From Mycobacterium sp. D16R12 (GTDB taxonomy: Bacteria; Actinomycetota; Actinomycetes; Mycobacteriales; Mycobacteriaceae), in the NCBI RefSeq assembly GCF_002013465.1, contig NZ_MAFC01000030.1:41311-105310 (forward strand): a DNA stretch of 64,000 nucleotides, given 5' to 3'. The notes below the pieces were generated by a model. The model ran no database searches, was not told the DNA's origin, and saw nothing but the letters and a program-made list of their open reading frames with translations. The position numbers and the translations under genes are program-made. Shown one piece after another: positions 18,133 to 26,024 of the stretch (its first letter is position 1; every line of letters begins with the position of its first letter).

Positions 18133-18785
18133 AGGTCGCCATCGGAGGCGCCGGTGCGGTCGGACGTTCGATCGCACGCGAGCTCATCGAGAGCCGGCAC
18201 GAAGTCACCCTGCTGGAACGCAATCCCGATCACATCGATCCGGAGGCGGTGCCCGAGGCGCATTGGCGGCTCGGGGATGCCTGCGAGATCAGTCTGTTGG
18301 AATCCGAGGAACTGCACACCTTCGACGTGGTGATCGCGGCGACCGGTGACGACAAGACCAATCTGGTGCTGAGCCTGCTGGCCAAGACCGAGTTCGCCGT
18401 GGCGCGCGTCGTGGCCCGGGTGAACGACCCGCGCAATGAGTGGCTGTTCGACGATGCCTGGGGCGTCGATGTCGCGGTGTCGACACCACGCATGCTGGCA
18501 TCCCTCGTCGAGGAGGCCGTCGCCGTGGGTGACGTCGTGCGGCTCATGGAATTCCGGCGCGGTCAGGCCAATCTGGTGGAGATCACGCTTCCGGACGACA
18601 CCCCGTGGGGCGGCAAGCCGGTTCGGAAGCTGGAGCTCCCCCGCGACGCGGTGCTGGTGGCGATTCTGCGCGGATCACGGGTCATTCCCGTACAGGCCGA
18701 TGAGCCCCTCGAAGGCGGCGATGAGCTGATCCTGGTCGCGACCGCGGACATTGAGGACGAGCTCCACCGCGCGGTCCTCGGCTAG
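18129..18785 (+). CDS. ceoC: RCK-type potassium transport regulator CeoC (TrkA family)
   Basis: This 218-residue second RCK protein (Rv2692-like) opens with VAIGGAGAVGRSIARELIE and has a TrkA-C domain from about residue 135. It presumably forms mixed assemblies with CeoB, as its overlapping start suggests equimolar translation. No TrkH/TrkG pore gene is in the window; the nearest candidate potassium carrier is the divergent KimA-like permease. The stop overlaps the convergent DUF3159 gene by four bases. Confidence 0.92.
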   Translation: MKVAIGGAGAVGRSIARELIESRHEVTLLERNPDHIDPEAVPEAHWRLGDACEISLLESEELHTFDVVIAATGDDKTNLVLSLLAKTEFAVARVVARVNDPRNEWLFDDAWGVDVAVSTPRMLASLVEEAVAVGDVVRLMEFRRGQANLVEITLPDDTPWGGKPVRKLELPRDAVLVAILRGSRVIPVQADEPLEGGDELILVATADIEDELHRAVLG

Positions 18786-19525
18786 GTACTGGTCGAGGAT
18801 TCCTCGGCCACTTCAGTGTGGCGGCGCACATAGCGGATCACCAGCAAGGTGATCAACGCGCCGACGGCGGTCAACGGCCAGCCCATCGCGATCTTGGTGC
18901 CGCCCAACCAGGCCGTGTTGCCCGCGAGGTATAGCCACTGCTGCACGACAAATCTGGTGGCGAACAACGCGATCCAGGCCACCGTCGCGATATCGAAGGC
19001 CGTCAGGATGCGCCGGTCACCGCGCCACGACATGTCGCCGCCAGTGGCCCAGCTGTACGCGTAACCCACGATCGGGCGGCGGATGATCACCGATACCAAA
19101 AAGACCGTGCCCCAGAAGAAGTTGGCCCAGATCCCAATGAGGAAGTAGCCCTTGGCCTCTCCCAGCAGGTATGCGATCAGAGCGCTGATGCCGACGCTGA
19201 TGAACCCCGAGACTGCCGGTTGCAGCGATTCACGCCGCACCAGACGCCAGACCAAAACCAGGGTGGCGGCCACCAGGGCAGCGACAATCGCCGGCATCAA
19301 CGAGGAGATGCTGACCGCGACAACGAAAACGATCACCGGGATCGACGAGTAGACGATTCCCTGCCATCCCCCGGCCTGATGCCACATCTCGTGCAGTGGC
19401 GAGCTTCCCGGCTCCTCGGGCTTGGTCCCGGGCACGCTGAATTTCAGCTGCGGGCCCTCCGCGGTATCCGAGCCGACATGCGCTCCGCCCGAGCCGTCCG
19501 GCTCGTGCGATGGGGTCTCTGGCAC
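18782..19525 (-). CDS. DUF3159 membrane protein
   Basis: The 247-residue protein matches Rv2693c. A hydrophilic N-terminus of about 60 residues rich in Glu, Gly and Ser precedes five or six hydrophobic helices containing paired small residues (VSISSLMPAIVAALVAATLVLVW region). Charged signatures include GEAKGYFLIGIW and GDMSWRGDRRILTAFD. No catalytic motif is seen and no function is known. The GTG start follows the TAA stop of the OB-fold gene with no gap, so they form one operon. Confidence 0.8.
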   Translation of the reverse strand: MPETPSHEPDGSGGAHVGSDTAEGPQLKFSVPGTKPEEPGSSPLHEMWHQAGGWQGIVYSSIPVIVFVVAVSISSLMPAIVAALVAATLVLVWRLVRRESLQPAVSGFISVGISALIAYLLGEAKGYFLIGIWANFFWGTVFLVSVIIRRPIVGYAYSWATGGDMSWRGDRRILTAFDIATVAWIALFATRFVVQQWLYLAGNTAWLGGTKIAMGWPLTAVGALITLLVIRYVRRHTEVAEESSTST

Positions 19526-19897
19526 TTAGCGCTGAATCTCGTAGTACGGGTTGTGAATCACCTTGCCGCCGTTCTCAAGCTTGCCGAGTCGACCGCGCAC
19601 CAGCAGGGTGCGGCCCGATTCGATACCGGGGATTCGGCGCTGACCCAGCCAGACCAGCATCACCGTGTCGGTGCCGTCGAACAGCTCGGCCTTCACGCCT
19701 GCGACGCAACCCTTGGAATTGGTCTCGACGGTGCGCAACGTTCCGCACATGGTGACCTCTTGGCCGCGCTGACAATCGATGACGCGCTGAGCACCGGTGG
19801 CGGCGGCGTCGTCACCGATCTTCTCGGCGTCTACTTGCTCCAGGTCCTCTGTCAGCCGACGAGTCAGTCGACGCAGATAACCGCCTGTGGTAGCCAC
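19526..19897 (-). CDS. OB-fold nucleic-acid-binding protein
   Basis: The 123-residue protein matches Rv2694c. Residues of about 45-120 form an OB-fold of the type found in RecG and replication proteins (VTMCGTLRTVETN, VKAELFDGTDTVMLVWLGQRRIPGIESG-type strands, then LLVRGRLGKLENG). The N-terminal 40 residues are helical and charged. It probably binds single-stranded DNA or RNA, but no partner is known. It is the first gene of a two-gene minus-strand operon. Confidence 0.8.
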   Translation of the reverse strand: MATTGGYLRRLTRRLTEDLEQVDAEKIGDDAAATGAQRVIDCQRGQEVTMCGTLRTVETNSKGCVAGVKAELFDGTDTVMLVWLGQRRIPGIESGRTLLVRGRLGKLENGGKVIHNPYYEIQR

Positions 19898-20053
19898 TTC
19901 TCGTCCTGGCCTCTCAACATGCCCGATCGTGTGATCGCTCGTGGAGTCACTTGGCGCAAGCGGCTCATCGGTGCAACCGCCACGGTAGACCTTTGCACGC
20001 CCCGATGCCAGGCGGCCCCCGGGGTGCCCCGCGCACCGGGCAAGATCAGCTGC

Positions 20054-20785
20054 GTGACGCCCATCAACGGTCGTGCCGCACGCCGCCTATCCCCCGAACT
20101 TGATGGCCACACGGCTGTTCTCATGCCGGGCACCGGCTCCGACGACGACTACATCACGCGGGCCTTCGGCCCCGCCCTCAGCGGCGCGGGGGCCACCCTG
20201 GTCGCGGTGCGTCCAGAACCGAATAACCTGGTCAACGGCTACTTACGGGCGCTTGACCGCGCGGCTCGGAGTGGCCCGATCGTCGTAGGCGGGATGTCCA
20301 TCGGCACCGCCGTGGCCCTGACGTGGGCCCTGCGCAACCCCGGGGCGACGGTGGCGGTGCTGGCAGCCATGCCCGCGTGGACCGGAAACCCGGAAAACTC
20401 GCCGGCCTCGGTGTCCGCCCGGGTCACCGCGGAATCGCTGCGTTCAGACGGATTGGCAGCGGTCACTGCCGCGATGCAGGCCAGCAGCCCCGCTTGGCTT
20501 GCGGCAGAGCTCACCCGCTCGTGGGCCGCCCAATGGCCTGGTCTGCCCAGCGCCATGCAGGAGGTGTCGGCATTTGTGAACCCGACGGCCGACGATATCC
20601 GCGGACTGACCGTGCCCTTGGCAGTGGCAGCGGCCACCGATGATCCGATACATCCGCTCACGGTCGCCCAGGACTGGGCGACCTGGGCGCCGCGCGCGGC
20701 GCTGCGCACCTTCACCCTCGATCAGCTGGGCGCCGACCCGTCCTGTCTGGGCCGGGCGTGCGTCAGTGCGCTGAGCGACATCTGA
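20054..20785 (+). CDS. Alpha/beta hydrolase
   Basis: The 243-residue protein corresponds to Rv2695. It shows a hydrolase nucleophile elbow GGMSIGTAVAL near residue 80 and a later acid loop AATDDPIHPLTVA near residue 200; the opening VLMPGTGSDDDYI could form the oxyanion loop. A His follows the acid, but its catalytic role is not certain. The open frame extends about 280 codons upstream antisense to other genes, so the GTG at the family-like start is preferred. Substrate unknown. Confidence 0.75.
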   Translation: MTPINGRAARRLSPELDGHTAVLMPGTGSDDDYITRAFGPALSGAGATLVAVRPEPNNLVNGYLRALDRAARSGPIVVGGMSIGTAVALTWALRNPGATVAVLAAMPAWTGNPENSPASVSARVTAESLRSDGLAAVTAAMQASSPAWLAAELTRSWAAQWPGLPSAMQEVSAFVNPTADDIRGLTVPLAVAAATDDPIHPLTVAQDWATWAPRAALRTFTLDQLGADPSCLGRACVSALSDI

Positions 20786-20786
20786 G

Positions 20787-21665
20787 TCACAGACCGCGCG
20801 CGGCGGGGTCGGCCGTGGCCTCAATCTTGAGCACCAGGCCCTCGCGCACCGTCAGGGTGACCACCGCGAACAGCCTGCGCTGCGCGAAGGCCAGCAGAAC
20901 CGGCTGTCCGAACGGCCCACCGACCAACGTGGCACCGTGACCGAGATAGACGAGCAGGTTGGTGGCGACATCGGTGCGTCCACGGTTGACCTGTGGTGGG
21001 GGCGCCGGATCCCCGATGATGGTGCCCACTCCCCAGACGCTGGGATCCAGAACCCCCATCAGTCCGGTCAGATCACCGTTGGCACATGCGGTGACGAACT
21101 TTTCGATCAGCTGCTGGTGTTCGGCACCGGTGACATCACCGGTGCGCGACGCCGACTGCTGGAATCTGGTCCGCGCACGCCGGGCGAGCTGGCGGCACGT
21201 GCCCACCGGGCGGCCCACCGTCGACGCGATCTCCTCGAACGGGACTCCGAACACGTCATGCAAGACGAACGCGACCCGCTCGCCGGGGCTCAGCGTGCGC
21301 AACACCTCCAGCAGGGCTCCCCGCACCTCGTCGTCCAGAGTGACTCTGTCGAGGGGGTCTGCACTCGCGGAAACATGCAGCGGTGCACCGGATTCCACGG
21401 TCGCTACGACACCCGTCTGCTCACGGCGCAGCCGTGCCGAACGCAGCTGGTCCAGGCACAACCGGCCGGTCACCACCGATAGCCAGGCCCGCGGCTCGTC
21501 GATCTCCGTCTCGTCGGCGCGCGCCAGCCGCACGAACGCCTCCTGCGCACAGTCCTCGGCATCCCCGATGTCGCCGAGCATTTGATAGGCCAGATTCACC
21601 AGGTATGGGTAGTGCTCACGCCAGGCCGCGGCCACCAACGCGTCGTGCGTAGACGAGGAACTCAT
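20787..21665 (-). CDS. ECF RNA polymerase sigma factor, SigI-like, with C-terminal SnoaL-like domain
   Basis: Region 2 is seen in YLVNLAYQMLGDIGDAEDCAQEAF (residues of about 22-45, shortened here to its key helix), with AWLSVVTGRLCLDQLRS before it enters region 4 (LSPGERVAFVLHDVFGVPF, then IASTVGRPVGTCRQLARRAR). From about residue 165 it carries a SnoaL/NTF2-like domain, as in SigI, SigJ and the ECF41-type factors, which often replaces a separate anti-sigma factor. No anti-sigma gene is adjacent. It is divergent from an NmrA/F420 gene pair, a natural candidate target, with a perfect palindrome between them. Confidence 0.85.
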   Translation of the reverse strand: MSSSSTHDALVAAAWREHYPYLVNLAYQMLGDIGDAEDCAQEAFVRLARADETEIDEPRAWLSVVTGRLCLDQLRSARLRREQTGVVATVESGAPLHVSASADPLDRVTLDDEVRGALLEVLRTLSPGERVAFVLHDVFGVPFEEIASTVGRPVGTCRQLARRARTRFQQSASRTGDVTGAEHQQLIEKFVTACANGDLTGLMGVLDPSVWGVGTIIGDPAPPPQVNRGRTDVATNLLVYLGHGATLVGGPFGQPVLLAFAQRRLFAVVTLTVREGLVLKIEATADPAARGL

Positions 21666-21692
21666 GTCACTACGACGATTCCGAGGCACGGA

Positions 21693-21717
21693 AAGTTACC
21701 GCCCACGTCGGTAACTT
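21693..21717. promoter_or_regulatory. Perfect inverted repeat in the sigma/NmrA divergent region
   Basis: Arms AAGTTACCG (21693-21701) and CGGTAACTT (21709-21717) are exact mirror complements around 7 bases. It lies 28 bp before the sigma factor ATG and 78 bp before the NmrA ATG, as an operator for a dimeric regulator would. No TetR or similar gene is adjacent. Confidence 0.55.
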
Positions 21718-21795
21718 CTTGCGCCCGTGCCCCGTCGTACTCATGTGGCCGAAACACCGAAAGCCATCCGAACCTCCCGAATTGGAGTACCCGAT

Positions 21796-22656
21796 ATGAC
21801 AATTCTCGTCACCGGCGCAACAGGCAATGTGGGGCGCCCGCTTGTGGATCTGCTCAGCAGGGCGGGCGCCGACGTACGCGCGGTCACTCGCCACCCTGCG
21901 CACGCGGATTTTTCGCCCCAGGTGAAAACCATCGAGACGGCCCGAGCCGGCCTGCGCGGCGCCACCGCCGTCTTCCTGAATTCTCGGGCACTCGGCGAGG
22001 ACCTCATCGATTTTGTGGATCAGGCTGTACGCGAAGGGGTTACCCGCCTGGTCGCACTTTCGGCGATCAACTGCGACGACGACGTCTCCCGGCAACCATC
22101 GCGGTTCCGCGGTGATCGAAACAAGGAGGTGGAACAGTACGCCGTCGATTCCGGGGTGGAGTGGGTGAGCCTGCGTCCGACGGTCTTCGCATCCAATTTT
22201 CTCGGGATGTGGGCGGGCCAGCTCAAGGCGGGCGACGCGGTCCGCGGACCGTACGCGGCCGCCTCTGTCGCCCCGATCGCGGACCGGGACATCTCCGAGG
22301 TCGCGGCGCATGCCCTGCTCACGGACGACCTCGTCGGGCATCGCATCCCGTTGACCGGTCCGCAGGCATTCACCAACACCGACCTGGTCGCGGCGCTCGG
22401 GGAAGTTCTGCAGCGGCCGTTGGAGTACCTACAGGTTTCCGACGATCTCGTCCGTCAACAGTTCGCCGGTCTGGGGTTTCCGGCGGGATTCGCCGACGCA
22501 TACCTGGCCATGCAGGCGGCCACGGTGACCGTGCCTGCCGCTGTGACGCACGAGGTGGAGCGGATCCTCGAGCGTCCCGCGGAGACATTCACATCCTGGG
22601 CCAACAGATTCCGGGCTGAATTCGCACGTGCCGAGTTCGCACCGCAGAAGGGATGA
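21796..22656 (+). CDS. NmrA-like NAD(P)-binding atypical SDR
   Basis: The 286-residue protein starts with the glycine motif ILVTGATGNVGRPLVDLL, the GxxGxxG form of atypical short-chain dehydrogenases of the NmrA/HSCARG type. The catalytic Tyr/Lys pair is not evident, so it may be a quinone or nitro-compound reductase, or a redox sensor. The C-terminal half includes LRPTVFASNFLGMW, common in these proteins. Its stop overlaps the start of the next gene by four bases. The pair is divergent from the SigI-like factor. Confidence 0.82.
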   Translation: MTILVTGATGNVGRPLVDLLSRAGADVRAVTRHPAHADFSPQVKTIETARAGLRGATAVFLNSRALGEDLIDFVDQAVREGVTRLVALSAINCDDDVSRQPSRFRGDRNKEVEQYAVDSGVEWVSLRPTVFASNFLGMWAGQLKAGDAVRGPYAAASVAPIADRDISEVAAHALLTDDLVGHRIPLTGPQAFTNTDLVAALGEVLQRPLEYLQVSDDLVRQQFAGLGFPAGFADAYLAMQAATVTVPAAVTHEVERILERPAETFTSWANRFRAEFARAEFAPQKG

Positions 22657-23099
22657 CGGCCATGACCAACACCCCACCGCGGTGGCTCAAATCGATGAAC
22701 AAGGTGGTGCGGGCATTTCACCGCCTCGGCATACCCACCGGCCCGGCGATGGTGCTGACCGTCCCCGGCAAGAAGACCGGGCATCCCCGCCCCACGCCGA
22801 TCACACCATTCGAGATGGATGGTCAGCTCTATGCCGTAGGTGGCTATCCGGGCTCGGATTGGCCACGCAACGCCGCCGCGGCCGGTTCCGGAACTCTCAC
22901 CCGACGAAACCGTGTCCAGCACGTCAGGATCATCAGCGTGCCGCCCGAGACAGCGCGGCGCGCGCTGCGGGAATTCGCCCTGAAGGTCCCGGTGGGCGTG
23001 CGGTTCGCGAAAAGCGCCGGACTGGTCCGTCACGGCACCCCAGATGAGTTCGAAGCCCTGGCCGGAACGCTGTCGGTGTTCCGGTTCGATCCCGACTAG
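22653..23099 (+). CDS. F420-dependent nitroreductase-family (Ddn-like) protein
   Basis: The 148-residue protein belongs to the deazaflavin-dependent nitroreductase family typified by Ddn, split-barrel enzymes that use cofactor F420H2. Diagnostic stretches are VPGKKTGHPRPTPITPFE near residue 40 and VGGYPGSDWPRNAAAAGSG, the region contacting F420 phosphate, followed by RRNRVQHVRIISV. Substrate could be a quinone or a nitroaromatic. Start is the ATG overlapping the upstream TGA; another ATG lies three codons on. Confidence 0.85.
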   Translation: MTAMTNTPPRWLKSMNKVVRAFHRLGIPTGPAMVLTVPGKKTGHPRPTPITPFEMDGQLYAVGGYPGSDWPRNAAAAGSGTLTRRNRVQHVRIISVPPETARRALREFALKVPVGVRFAKSAGLVRHGTPDEFEALAGTLSVFRFDPD

Positions 23100-23127
23100 A
23101 CCCCAAGCTCGCGCTCGCCCGCCGGAT

Positions 23128-23865
23128 CTAGCCGCCGGTGATCGTGGACCGCAGCTGCTGCATGGCCGACCCGGAGACGCTGCGGCGCGCCACGGGCGTC
23201 GGATCATCCTGCGGGGCGGGTTCCTCGGCGACGGCCTCGGCTTCTGCCTGGGCCATCGCCTGCGCCTGGGCCGCCTGCAGCTGCTCGAGCATCGGTTCGG
23301 GCAGTGCGACCGGCAGCGGGGTACGCACCGGATACGGGCTGTCATCGCGGCGGACGACGGTATCGGCCACCGCGTCGCGCGCCTCCTGCGCCAGCGCGTC
23401 GAAAGTCTCGGCGGGCCCCTGCAGCACGCAGCGGATCATCCAGCGGTAGCCGTCGACCCCGATGAAGCGCACAGAGCCTCCCTCGGCGACACCGACAACC
23501 TCGCGGCCCCACGGTCCGTCGGCGATGGACACCTCCGCCGCCTCCTTGCGCAGCGACTCAGCCAGCTCGCCCGCAATCTCGCGCCACAGTCCGGCGGATT
23601 TCGGTGCGGCGTAGGCGGCCACCGAATAGCGCCCGTTGGCTGTCAGCACGAAGACCGCACCGGGAGCACCGGAAGCGGTCAGCTCGACCTGAATCTGGCC
23701 GGCCTCGGGCACCGGGATGAGTACCGAACCCAGATCCAGGCGCCCGATTCCGGCGTCCTCCGGACTCTCGAAGTCCTCGACTTCGTATGGACCGTCGAAT
23801 GTTTCGCCCGACGCGTCGTCAGCATCGTCCAGGTCGTTAAGACCGCCACTTCGGTGCAATGCCAT
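23128..23865 (-). CDS. DUF3710 family protein
   Basis: The 245-residue protein matches Rv2696c. The N-terminal 40 residues are acidic (LDDADDASGETFDGPYEVED), a beta-rich core follows (LIPVPEAGQIQVEL, RFIGVDGYRWMIRCVLQG), and the C-terminus is a Gln/Ala/Glu-rich, likely coiled segment ending in a basic tail. No function is known. The ATG shares one base with the dut stop (TGATG); a GTG just before it is an equal alternative. The constant neighbourhood with dut is conserved in mycobacteria. Confidence 0.8.
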   Translation of the reverse strand: MALHRSGGLNDLDDADDASGETFDGPYEVEDFESPEDAGIGRLDLGSVLIPVPEAGQIQVELTASGAPGAVFVLTANGRYSVAAYAAPKSAGLWREIAGELAESLRKEAAEVSIADGPWGREVVGVAEGGSVRFIGVDGYRWMIRCVLQGPAETFDALAQEARDAVADTVVRRDDSPYPVRTPLPVALPEPMLEQLQAAQAQAMAQAEAEAVAEEPAPQDDPTPVARRSVSGSAMQQLRSTITGG

Positions 23866-24335
23866 CACAAACTCGCATGTCCGCCGCTGGATCCGTGCCC
23901 GCCCACACCGCGGGTGGTCACGGCCAGACCGGCCTCGTCAAAAGAATCCACTTCAACCAGCTCCGGCAACTCAACCTGCTGAACCAACAACTGCGCGATC
24001 CGGTCACCGCGGGCGATGACGATCGGGGTCTCCGGGTCCAAGTTGATGAGGCTGAGCTTCACCTCGCCACGATACCCGGCATCGATCGTGCCTGGGCTGT
24101 TGACGATCGAAAGGCCCACGCGCGCAGCCAGGCCCGAGCGCGGATGCACCAACCCGACCATCCCGGTCGGGACGGCCACGGCGATACCGGTACCCACCAA
24201 CGCCCGGCGCCCGGGCTCGATCACGACGTCCTCGGCGCTGTAGAGATCGACCCCCGCGTCGTCGGCATGCGCACGGGACGGCAGGGGCAACTCTCGATCG
24301 AGGCGAACGATCGCCAATCTCGTAGGTGTGGACAC
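23865..24335 (-). CDS. dut: Deoxyuridine 5'-triphosphate nucleotidohydrolase
   Basis: Trimeric dUTPase cleaves dUTP to dUMP and pyrophosphate, keeping uracil out of DNA and supplying dUMP. The 156-residue protein carries all five motifs: AGVDLYSAED, PRSGLAARVGL, NSPGTIDAGYRGE, GDRIAQLLVQ and the flexible tail RGVGGHGSSGGHASL. The GTG start gives the usual mycobacterial length; the frame runs further upstream without family similarity. It faces the DUF3093 gene with only 25 bp between starts. Confidence 0.96.
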   Translation of the reverse strand: MSTPTRLAIVRLDRELPLPSRAHADDAGVDLYSAEDVVIEPGRRALVGTGIAVAVPTGMVGLVHPRSGLAARVGLSIVNSPGTIDAGYRGEVKLSLINLDPETPIVIARGDRIAQLLVQQVELPELVEVDSFDEAGLAVTTRGVGGHGSSGGHASL

Positions 24336-24360
24336 GATCGCCCAGACTACCCTTGGCCGC

Positions 24361-24840
24361 GTGACGGCCTCCCCCAACAACACGACCGATATCCGCTACG
24401 TCGAGCGGCTGTGGGTTCCGTGGTGGTGGACCCTGCCCGGCTTTGGCGCGGCAACGCTGCTCGGGCTGGAAATCAATCAGAGCATGCGCCAGCTGCCCGG
24501 CTGGGTGCCATACCCGATCCTGTTCGCGATTGTCGCGGGAGTCTTGTTGTGGTTCAGCAGGATCCGCGTCGAGGTTGTCGCCGGACCGGACGGCGGCGCC
24601 GAGCTACGCGCCGGATCAGCACATCTGCCGGTCAGTGTCATCGCCAAGTCGGCGGCAATTCCCGCCACCGCGAAGAGCTCGGCACTCGGCCGCCAGCTCG
24701 ATCCGGCCGCCTTCGTCGTGCATCGGGCCTGGATCGGCCCGCTGGTCCTGGTAGTGCTCGACGACCCGGAAGATCCGACGCCGTACTGGCTGGTGAGCAG
24801 CCGCCATCCCGATCGGGTGCTCGCCGCCCTACGGAGCTAG
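24361..24840 (+). CDS. DUF3093 membrane protein
   Basis: The 159-residue protein matches Rv2698. Two hydrophobic helices span about residues 20-65 (WVPWWWTLPGFGAATLLGLE and a second, PILFAIVAGVLLWF), followed by a beta-rich soluble domain with VVAGPDGGAELRAG and a C-terminal DPTPYWLVSSRHPDRVLAAL, characteristic of DUF3093. It is probably anchored at the inner membrane. Function unknown. An in-frame start 33 bases upstream would overlap dut and is less likely. Confidence 0.8.
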   Translation: MTASPNNTTDIRYVERLWVPWWWTLPGFGAATLLGLEINQSMRQLPGWVPYPILFAIVAGVLLWFSRIRVEVVAGPDGGAELRAGSAHLPVSVIAKSAAIPATAKSSALGRQLDPAAFVVHRAWIGPLVLVVLDDPEDPTPYWLVSSRHPDRVLAALRS

Positions 24841-24871
24841 TACGCGGCCAGGCCGCGACTAGCTCCGACTC

Positions 24872-25174
24872 TCAGGCCGCGCAGTCGGTGCAGATCAGCT
24901 GGCCGTTCTTCTCACTTGCCAGCCGGCTGCGGTGGTGCACCAGGAAACAACTCGAACAGGTGAACTCGTCGGCCTGCTTCGGGATGACCCGGACCGAAAG
25001 TTCCTCACCGGACAGGTCGGCACCTGGTAGCTCGAACGATTCGGCGGTTTCCGCCTCATCGACATCGACCACCGCCGACTGTGCTTCGTTACGACGAGCC
25101 TTGAGCTCCTCTAACGAGTCCTCTGACACATCGTCGGCGTCTGATCGCCTCGGAGCGTCGTAGTCGGTAGCCAT
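24872..25174 (-). CDS. DUF4193 zinc-ribbon protein
   Basis: The 100-residue protein matches Rv2699c. The N-terminal half is acidic (MATDYDAPRRSDADDVSED) and the C-terminal half carries two CxxC pairs, FTCSSCFLVHHR and LICTDCAA, consistent with a zinc ribbon. It is strongly conserved in actinobacteria but has no known role; its form suggests a nucleic acid or RNA polymerase contact. A perfect CRP-type site lies 120 bp upstream of its start, in the region shared with cei. Confidence 0.85.
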   Translation of the reverse strand: MATDYDAPRRSDADDVSEDSLEELKARRNEAQSAVVDVDEAETAESFELPGADLSGEELSVRVIPKQADEFTCSSCFLVHHRSRLASEKNGQLICTDCAA

Positions 25175-25293
25175 GCGTCCATCCCCTTATCACCATCTCG
25201 TCTTCAAGCTTCTGCATTAGGCGCAGCAAGGCTTTGTACCAGGCTGAAACGGACACCACAAACTATTAGTGCCCAGATCCCGTCGGTTCTTTG

Positions 25294-25309
25294 TGTGATT
25301 TACATCACA
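25294..25309. promoter_or_regulatory. Perfect CRP-type site TGTGA-N6-TCACA
   Basis: TGTGATTTACATCACA is a perfect palindromic match to the cyclic-AMP receptor protein consensus, also used by mycobacterial CRP (Rv3676 type). It lies 58 bp before the cei GTG and 119 bp before the DUF4193 ATG, so it could act on either divergent promoter. Confidence 0.7.
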
Positions 25310-25367
25310 GGGTAGTGGACACCCAGTCTATTTCGCCGTCTGTCGCCTAGAAGTCAGCTGGCCTAGA

Positions 25368-26024
25368 GTGCCATCCGTGGTCGCAGACATCACCGAGGGC
25401 ACCTCGGTAGACAAGTACGGGCGCCCGTTCCGCCGCCGGAACTATTTGCCAGCCCTGTGCGTGGGAATAGCGCTCCTGGTCGTCACGGTATTTGTCTGGG
25501 CCTCGGCGCTCACCCGGGAAGCGCCGGTCAAGGAGGCGACGGCATGCAACCCGCCCGCTCAGCAGACCGAGCCCGGGGCCGGGTCCATCGGTAAGCCGGT
25601 GTCACGCTCCTCGCTGTCGGGAACCACCCCGGCGACGCTCAACGACGTCAAGGCACGCGTCCTCAACGCCAACGGCCAGGCCGGTCAGGCCGGGGATGTC
25701 TCCACCGCGCTGCGCGATCTGGGGTTCCCCTCACCGACCGCCGACAACGACCCCTTCTACCCCAGCGGGTCCCGTCTGAACTGTGTCGGACAGATCCGAT
25801 TCGGGGAATCCGGGTACGCCAACGCCCTGACACTCTCGCTGGTGGCGCCGTGTGTCGAGTTCATCGAGGACAAGCGATCCGACAATTCGGTGGACCTGGC
25901 GCTCGGCAGCGAGTTCACCGAACTCGCCTCGGGTAACGCGGTCACCTCGGCGCTCAACAGCCTCAAATCCGGCAACCAGGCCAACTCGGATCTCATCCTC
26001 AAGGCGCGGCAGAGCACCTGTTAG
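25368..26024 (+). CDS. cei: Cell envelope integrity protein Cei (LytR C-terminal domain)
   Basis: The 218-residue protein matches Rv2700, reported as needed for envelope integrity and virulence. A basic N-terminus (KYGRPFRRRNY) precedes one membrane helix at about residues 27-47; the rest is outside the cell and has the LytR_C fold, e.g. VKARVLNANGQAGQAGDVSTAL near residue 95 and four Cys residues that could pair. Start is a GTG, with a second GTG three codons later. The stop overlaps the convergent suhB by four bases. Confidence 0.88.
   Translation: MPSVVADITEGTSVDKYGRPFRRRNYLPALCVGIALLVVTVFVWASALTREAPVKEATACNPPAQQTEPGAGSIGKPVSRSSLSGTTPATLNDVKARVLNANGQAGQAGDVSTALRDLGFPSPTADNDPFYPSGSRLNCVGQIRFGESGYANALTLSLVAPCVEFIEDKRSDNSVDLALGSEFTELASGNAVTSALNSLKSGNQANSDLILKARQSTC

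Noticed and set aside
19220..20053. N-terminal extension of the alpha/beta hydrolase frame
   Set aside because: Runs through two minus-strand genes and lacks similarity; the GTG at 20054 gives the normal protein.
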